Source of the DNA: Roseomonas mucosa
GTDB lineage: Bacteria > Pseudomonadota > Alphaproteobacteria > Acetobacterales > Acetobacteraceae
Reading direction: 5' to 3'
DNA length: 62,637 nt
Assembly: GCA_945878375.1 (NCBI GenBank)
Contig: CAMDWG010000019.1
Location: forward strand, 1-62,637
Shown here: piece after piece, positions 59,269 to 62,637 of the stretch
Layout of the letters: every line of letters begins with the position of its first letter
Numbering within the stretch: position 1 is the stretch's first letter
Program-made: the position numbers and the translations under genes
Notes under the pieces: model-generated
The model's input: only the letters and a program-made list of their open reading frames with translations
What the model was told of the DNA's origin: nothing
Database searches by the model: none

Positions 59269-60218
59269 GCGCGCTGGATCCGCGGATCGAGGGCGGTCTG
59301 CACGACATCCACCATGAGATTGAGGGCGACGAAGAACAGCGCCAGCACCAGGATGGTGCCCTGCAGCAGCGGCAGGTCGCGCTGGAAGATCGCCGAGTTC
59401 AACAGGAAGCCCGTGCCGGGCCAGGAGAAGACGGTCTCGATCAGGATCGAGCCGCCCAGGAGATAGCCCAGCTGCAGGCCCATGACCGCGATCGCCGTCG
59501 GCGCCGCGTTCTTCACCACATGGGCGAAGACGCCGGCCTCGCCCAGCCCCTTCGCACGCAGCGCGCCGACGAAATCCTGGCTGAGGATCTCCGCGACCAG
59601 GGCGCGGGTGGTGCGGGCGACGATGCCCATGGGGATCACGCTCATGGTGATGGCCGGCAGCAGCAGGTGCGAGAGATGCTCCGCATCCGGGATCCAGTCG
59701 GAGGAGCCCGACGGCCCCATCCCCGTGGCCGGCAGCCAGGCGAGTTCGGAGGAAAAGATGATCACCAGCACCATCCCGAGCCAGTAATGCGGGACGGAGA
59801 CGCCGATCACGGCGAGGGTGGAGGCGACCTTGTCCACCCAGGAATCACGGAAATACCCCGCAACGACGCCGAATAGCAGGCCGAAGGCGAAGCCGATCAG
59901 CGTCGCGGCCACCGCCAGGATCAGCGTGTTGCCGACCGCGCGGAACACCTCGGACGCCACAGGACGGCCGCTGGCGATGGATGTTCCGAGATCGCCGGCC
60001 ACGGCGCGGGAGCACCAGCGCAGGAACTGCTCCCAATAGGGGCGGTCGAAGCCATAGGCCGCCATCATCTGCGCGCGCACCGCATCGGTGGCATCGGGCG
60101 GCAAGACGGACAGCAACGGGTCGCCCGGCGCGATGTGAACCAACGCGAAGCAGACCAGCGACACGCCGACGACGATGGGCAGCGCGTAAAGCAGCCGCCG
60201 GAGAAGGAAAAGGGTCAT
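59265..60218 (-). CDS. peptide ABC transporter permease (DppB/OppB-like)
   Basis: A 317-residue permease starting FLLRRLLYALPIVVGVSLVC, then HIAPGDPLLSVLPPDATDAV in the periplasmic loop. The docking loop is GALRAKGLGEAGVFAHVVKN, and the end is VQTALDPRIQRA. It is the first permease after the binding-protein gene (45-base gap) and matches the family length. Confidence 0.93.
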   Translation of the reverse strand: MTLFLLRRLLYALPIVVGVSLVCFALVHIAPGDPLLSVLPPDATDAVRAQMMAAYGFDRPYWEQFLRWCSRAVAGDLGTSIASGRPVASEVFRAVGNTLILAVAATLIGFAFGLLFGVVAGYFRDSWVDKVASTLAVIGVSVPHYWLGMVLVIIFSSELAWLPATGMGPSGSSDWIPDAEHLSHLLLPAITMSVIPMGIVARTTRALVAEILSQDFVGALRAKGLGEAGVFAHVVKNAAPTAIAVMGLQLGYLLGGSILIETVFSWPGTGFLLNSAIFQRDLPLLQGTILVLALFFVALNLMVDVVQTALDPRIQRA

Positions 60219-60263
60219 GTGCGATGCGGGGCGCGCCGCCGTCGCGGCGCGCCCCCGGTTTCC

Positions 60264-61913
60264 TTATTCGATGCGCATCGTGGCGATGTCGATGAACCAG
60301 CTGCGCGGCTGGACCACGCCGCGGACACGCGCGCTCATCGCCCGCGGGCCGACATCATGCGCGACCCAGAGGAAGGGTGCTTCCTCCACGATCCGGGCAT
60401 GCAGGCGGGCCAGCGCCGCGTCGCGGCCCGTGCCGTCGAAGGTGGTGCGCGCGGCGGCGATCAGCTGGTCGAATTCCGGGTTCACGAAGTGGCCCCAGTT
60501 GTTCGACACCGGCGGCTGCGTGGCCGAGGAGACGAAGCGCACCATGGCGAAGAACGGGTCCATCGTCGCGAAGGTGACGTTGATCGCGTTCGCGCCGCGG
60601 GCGTTCGGATGCCGTGCCCCTTCCCGCCAGTTGGTGAAGACGGCGTTCCATTCGCCGACCTCGAGCTGGACGTCGAAGAAGCATTCCCGCAGCGCCTGCT
60701 GGAGGAATTCGTTCATCACCACCGGCTGCATCTGGCCGGAGCCGGAGGCGGAGGTGAGCACGCGCACGCGAAGCGGGCGCTGCTGGCTGTGGCCGGCCTC
60801 GCGCATCAGGCGCTGGGCCTCACGCAGGTCGTAGCGGATGTTGAAGGACGGGTTGCCCCACCAGGGATGGCCCGGCGCGACCGTGCCGCGCGGCACTTCC
60901 ATCAGCCCGCCCAGCAGCCCCTTCAGCTCGTCGCGGTCGACGCAGAGATTGGCCGCGTGGCGCACGCGCCGATCGAGCCAGGGCGAGCCTTCGGCGAAGG
61001 AGAACTGCCAGGGCCACACATGCGGCTGGGCGTTCTGGTACATCACGAAGCCGCGGCGGGTGATCTGCGGCACCGCATCCGGCGCCGGCGCCTCGATCCA
61101 ATCCACCTGGTTGCCGAGAAGCGCGGCGGTCCGGGCATTGGTCTCGGGGATCGGCAGCAGGACCACGCGGTCGATGCGCGGGCGGCGGGCGCTGTCCCAG
61201 TAGTCCCGGTTGGCCACCATCTCGAAGCGTTCGCGCGGGACGAAGCGCGCGCCGCGGAACGGGCCGGAACCGGAGGGATCGGCGGCAAAGGCGGCCCAGG
61301 CCTGCTGGGCGCGCTGGCGCGGATCCGTGACACTCGCGGGCACCGCGTTGAACTTGGCCTGCCAATGCGCCGGCGACGCCATGAACAGGTTGGTCAGGTT
61401 GATCGGCAGGAAGCTGTCGGGCTCGGAGGTGGTCAGTTCCACCGTCAGGTCGTCGATCGCGCGCGCGCTCCGCAAGGTGGGCATGCGGCTGACGGTGACG
61501 CCGACCTGGCTCTGGTCGAAATGCGGCGCGTTCTGGTCGAGGACCTTCTGCACGTTCCACACCACGGCCGCCGCGTTGAACGGGCTGCCATCGTGGAAGC
61601 GCACGCCTTGGCGCAGGCGGAAGACCCACTTCGTCCGGTCGGTCGCGTCCACCGCCCATTCGGTCGCAAGCCCCGGGATGACCACCGAGGCCTGGTCCGC
61701 CTTCGACAGGTCCCAATGGGTGAGCGCATCATACAGCGGGATGCCGGTGAAGCGGTTGCCCTCGAAGCCCTGGTCGGGCTGCCCGAGGGTGCGCGGGATA
61801 TCGGCCGCCGTCATGCCGATCCTGAGGACCCGCTCCTGTGCAGACGCTGCCCCTGCGGTCATGGCAAGCGCCGCGACCCCGAGCAAGAGCGCGCGAAGAC
61901 CCCTCTGCCTCAT
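60264..61913 (-). CDS. peptide ABC transporter substrate-binding protein (family 5)
   Basis: A 549-residue periplasmic protein with signal peptide (LRALLLGVAALAMTAGAASA) and the SBP_bac_5 core: RIGMTAADIPRTLGQPDQGF, PLYDALTHWDLS, KWVFRLRQGVRFHDGSPFNA, DPSGSGPFRGARFVPRERF, NPEFDQLI. ATG 61913 was chosen (GGGAGA 8 bases upstream); an upstream in-frame ATG at 61946 lacks an SD. It is first gene of the complete five-gene importer. The ligand is unknown. Confidence 0.92.
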   Translation of the reverse strand: MRQRGLRALLLGVAALAMTAGAASAQERVLRIGMTAADIPRTLGQPDQGFEGNRFTGIPLYDALTHWDLSKADQASVVIPGLATEWAVDATDRTKWVFRLRQGVRFHDGSPFNAAAVVWNVQKVLDQNAPHFDQSQVGVTVSRMPTLRSARAIDDLTVELTTSEPDSFLPINLTNLFMASPAHWQAKFNAVPASVTDPRQRAQQAWAAFAADPSGSGPFRGARFVPRERFEMVANRDYWDSARRPRIDRVVLLPIPETNARTAALLGNQVDWIEAPAPDAVPQITRRGFVMYQNAQPHVWPWQFSFAEGSPWLDRRVRHAANLCVDRDELKGLLGGLMEVPRGTVAPGHPWWGNPSFNIRYDLREAQRLMREAGHSQQRPLRVRVLTSASGSGQMQPVVMNEFLQQALRECFFDVQLEVGEWNAVFTNWREGARHPNARGANAINVTFATMDPFFAMVRFVSSATQPPVSNNWGHFVNPEFDQLIAAARTTFDGTGRDAALARLHARIVEEAPFLWVAHDVGPRAMSARVRGVVQPRSWFIDIATMRIE

Positions 61914-62489
61914 TCCGTAAATCTCCCGGTTCGTTTCCCGGCGCACCCATATTGCACGCCTCCGCGATTTTCAAGCAATTGGCGTGCCATTGCCCCAAGC
62001 GCGGCGCCAAGCGCGGCCCCACGCCCGCCTACGCCCTTGGGCCATAGCCGCCGGGTGACGCGCAATGGACGCATCCCGGCCAGCCGTGCCCAAGGTTTGG
62101 GCACGGCCAGGGCACAGCGCCTCGACCCAGGGCTGCGCCACCGACGACGAGCCGACCGGCCGCCGCAACCGCGAGGTCGGCGCCGAACAGGCCGCGCCGA
62201 AGACCTGTGCCTTCAGCCGGTCGGGTCGACCGCCCCACCGGGCGGCTGGCCACCGGCCGATTGCGTCCGCTGATCCCGCCGCGCCAGCCAAGCCCGCAGC
62301 AAGCCCGGCGGACGCGATGGGGAAGGCCGAGGTCGTGCCGCGCCCATCATCGCGAAGGCGCGGGCCGGGCTTGTGGACCGGCGCGGGGGGCGGGATACCG
62401 ATGGCCCCCGCCCAAGCCTGGCGGGATGCCCGAAGCGGGGCCTTGCCCATGCGGACACGGCAACAGGACTGGAAGGAAGGAGAGCGGAG
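61914..62489. other. divergent intergenic region before the UxaA-type gene
   Basis: About 575 bases without a supported gene. The first 60 bases before the importer carry its SD and an AT-richer patch (ATATTGCACGCCTCC, TTTTCAAGCAATT) that may be the promoter. A perfect 11-base-arm hairpin (62083-62093 and 62097-62107, GCCGTGCCCAA) lies in the middle without a T-run. The remainder is GC-rich with only shadow frames. Confidence 0.4.
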
Positions 62490-62637
62490 ATGACGATCCA
62501 TTTCGTCGTCCATGACGAAGGCGACAGCGTTGGCGTGGTGGTGGTGGAAGGCCTGAAGGCGGGCAGCCGCATCAATGGCTGGATCATGGACCAGGACCGG
62601 ATGATCGAGTTCGACGCGAAGTCGGACATCCCGATCG
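62490..62637 (+). CDS. UxaA family hydrolase, SAF-domain start (partial)
   Basis: The frame starts at ATG 62490, after an excellent SD (GGAAGGAGAG, 4 bases before), and runs off the right edge. The visible 49 residues include VHDEGDSVGVVVVEGLKAGS and DQDRMIEFDAKSDIPI. This is the SAF domain typical of the small subunit of altronate dehydratase-type hydrolases (UxaA). It is divergent from the peptide importer. Whether the gene is the small SAF-only protein or the full enzyme cannot be seen. Confidence 0.8.
   Translation, partial: MTIHFVVHDEGDSVGVVVVEGLKAGSRINGWIMDQDRMIEFDAKSDIPI

Noticed and set aside
62083-62107. Perfect hairpin as a terminator
   Set aside because: It lies in the middle of a divergent intergenic region with no gene end nearby and no T-run.
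1-62637. tRNA, rRNA or CRISPR features
   Set aside because: Looked for cloverleaf-like T-loops (GGTTCGAATC type), rRNA-like conserved stretches and regularly spaced repeats; none was seen.

Overview
The window is uniformly very GC-rich and reads as chromosome of an alphaproteobacterium, most likely in the Acetobacteraceae (Roseomonas-like). The reasons are the block purN-purM // DUF2066 - CDP-alcohol phosphatidyltransferase - AI-2E - hda - ppk - ppx, a tiny aa3 oxidase subunit IV-type gene, the abundance of periplasmic solute-binding proteins and the type of phosphonate genes. The genus is an inference. No rRNA, tRNA or CRISPR array was seen.

Layout. 1-2.1 kb: a scrap heap of mobile DNA (IS66 transposase fragment, a nested inverted repeat, an excisionase-like HTH gene, a phage portal C-terminus abutting a tape-measure N-terminus in opposite orientation). 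2.1-5.0 kb: two orphan solute-binding proteins (amino-acid type and peptide type). 5.0-5.7 kb: a non-coding stretch with two CTAG-bounded hairpin repeats. 5.7-20.4 kb: housekeeping genes (hybrid histidine kinase, ABC-F ATPase, ndk, GNAT, oxidase subunit, purN/purM, DUF2066, CDP-alcohol phosphatidyltransferase, AI-2E permease, hda, ppk, ppx), ended by an IS3 orfA remnant.

20.8-29.9 kb is the most unusual region. A seven-gene, fully overlapping minus-strand operon encodes a formyltransferase, a membrane sensor without an output domain, a HAMP-sensor/MFS fusion, an ABC_sub_bind periplasmic protein, a HAMP-SpoIIE (PP2C) phosphatase, a STAS protein and an RsbW-like kinase. It is divergent from a GPP34 (GOLPH3-like) gene and a second STAS gene. 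It looks like a membrane-sensing partner-switch module whose output is not obvious. Members of one hairpin repeat family supply the stop codons at both outer ends.

30-32.3 kb: host-attachment-type protein, a small hypothetical, an SDR and a VOC protein. 32.3-36.6 kb: an overlapping five-gene operon PqqD-like - HprK-like kinase - two GT2 glycosyltransferases - nucleotidyltransferase, which resembles peptide-tailoring (RiPP) genes without a cyclase. It is separated by a 570-base AT-richer island from two large divergent TPR-glycosyltransferases (37.2-42.7 kb).

42.9-55.8 kb: a phosphonate/phosphate-acquisition locus, all on the minus strand: a phytase-like esterase, a FAD oxidoreductase, PhnX, a 2-aminoethylphosphonate-type ABC importer, a second phytase-like protein, then PhnD-PhnE-PhnE and a hexapeptide transferase. 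PhnW, PhnC and C-P lyase are not in the window. 56.3-61.9 kb: a complete Dpp/Opp-type peptide ABC importer operon. 62.5 kb to the end: the start of a UxaA-type SAF-domain gene.
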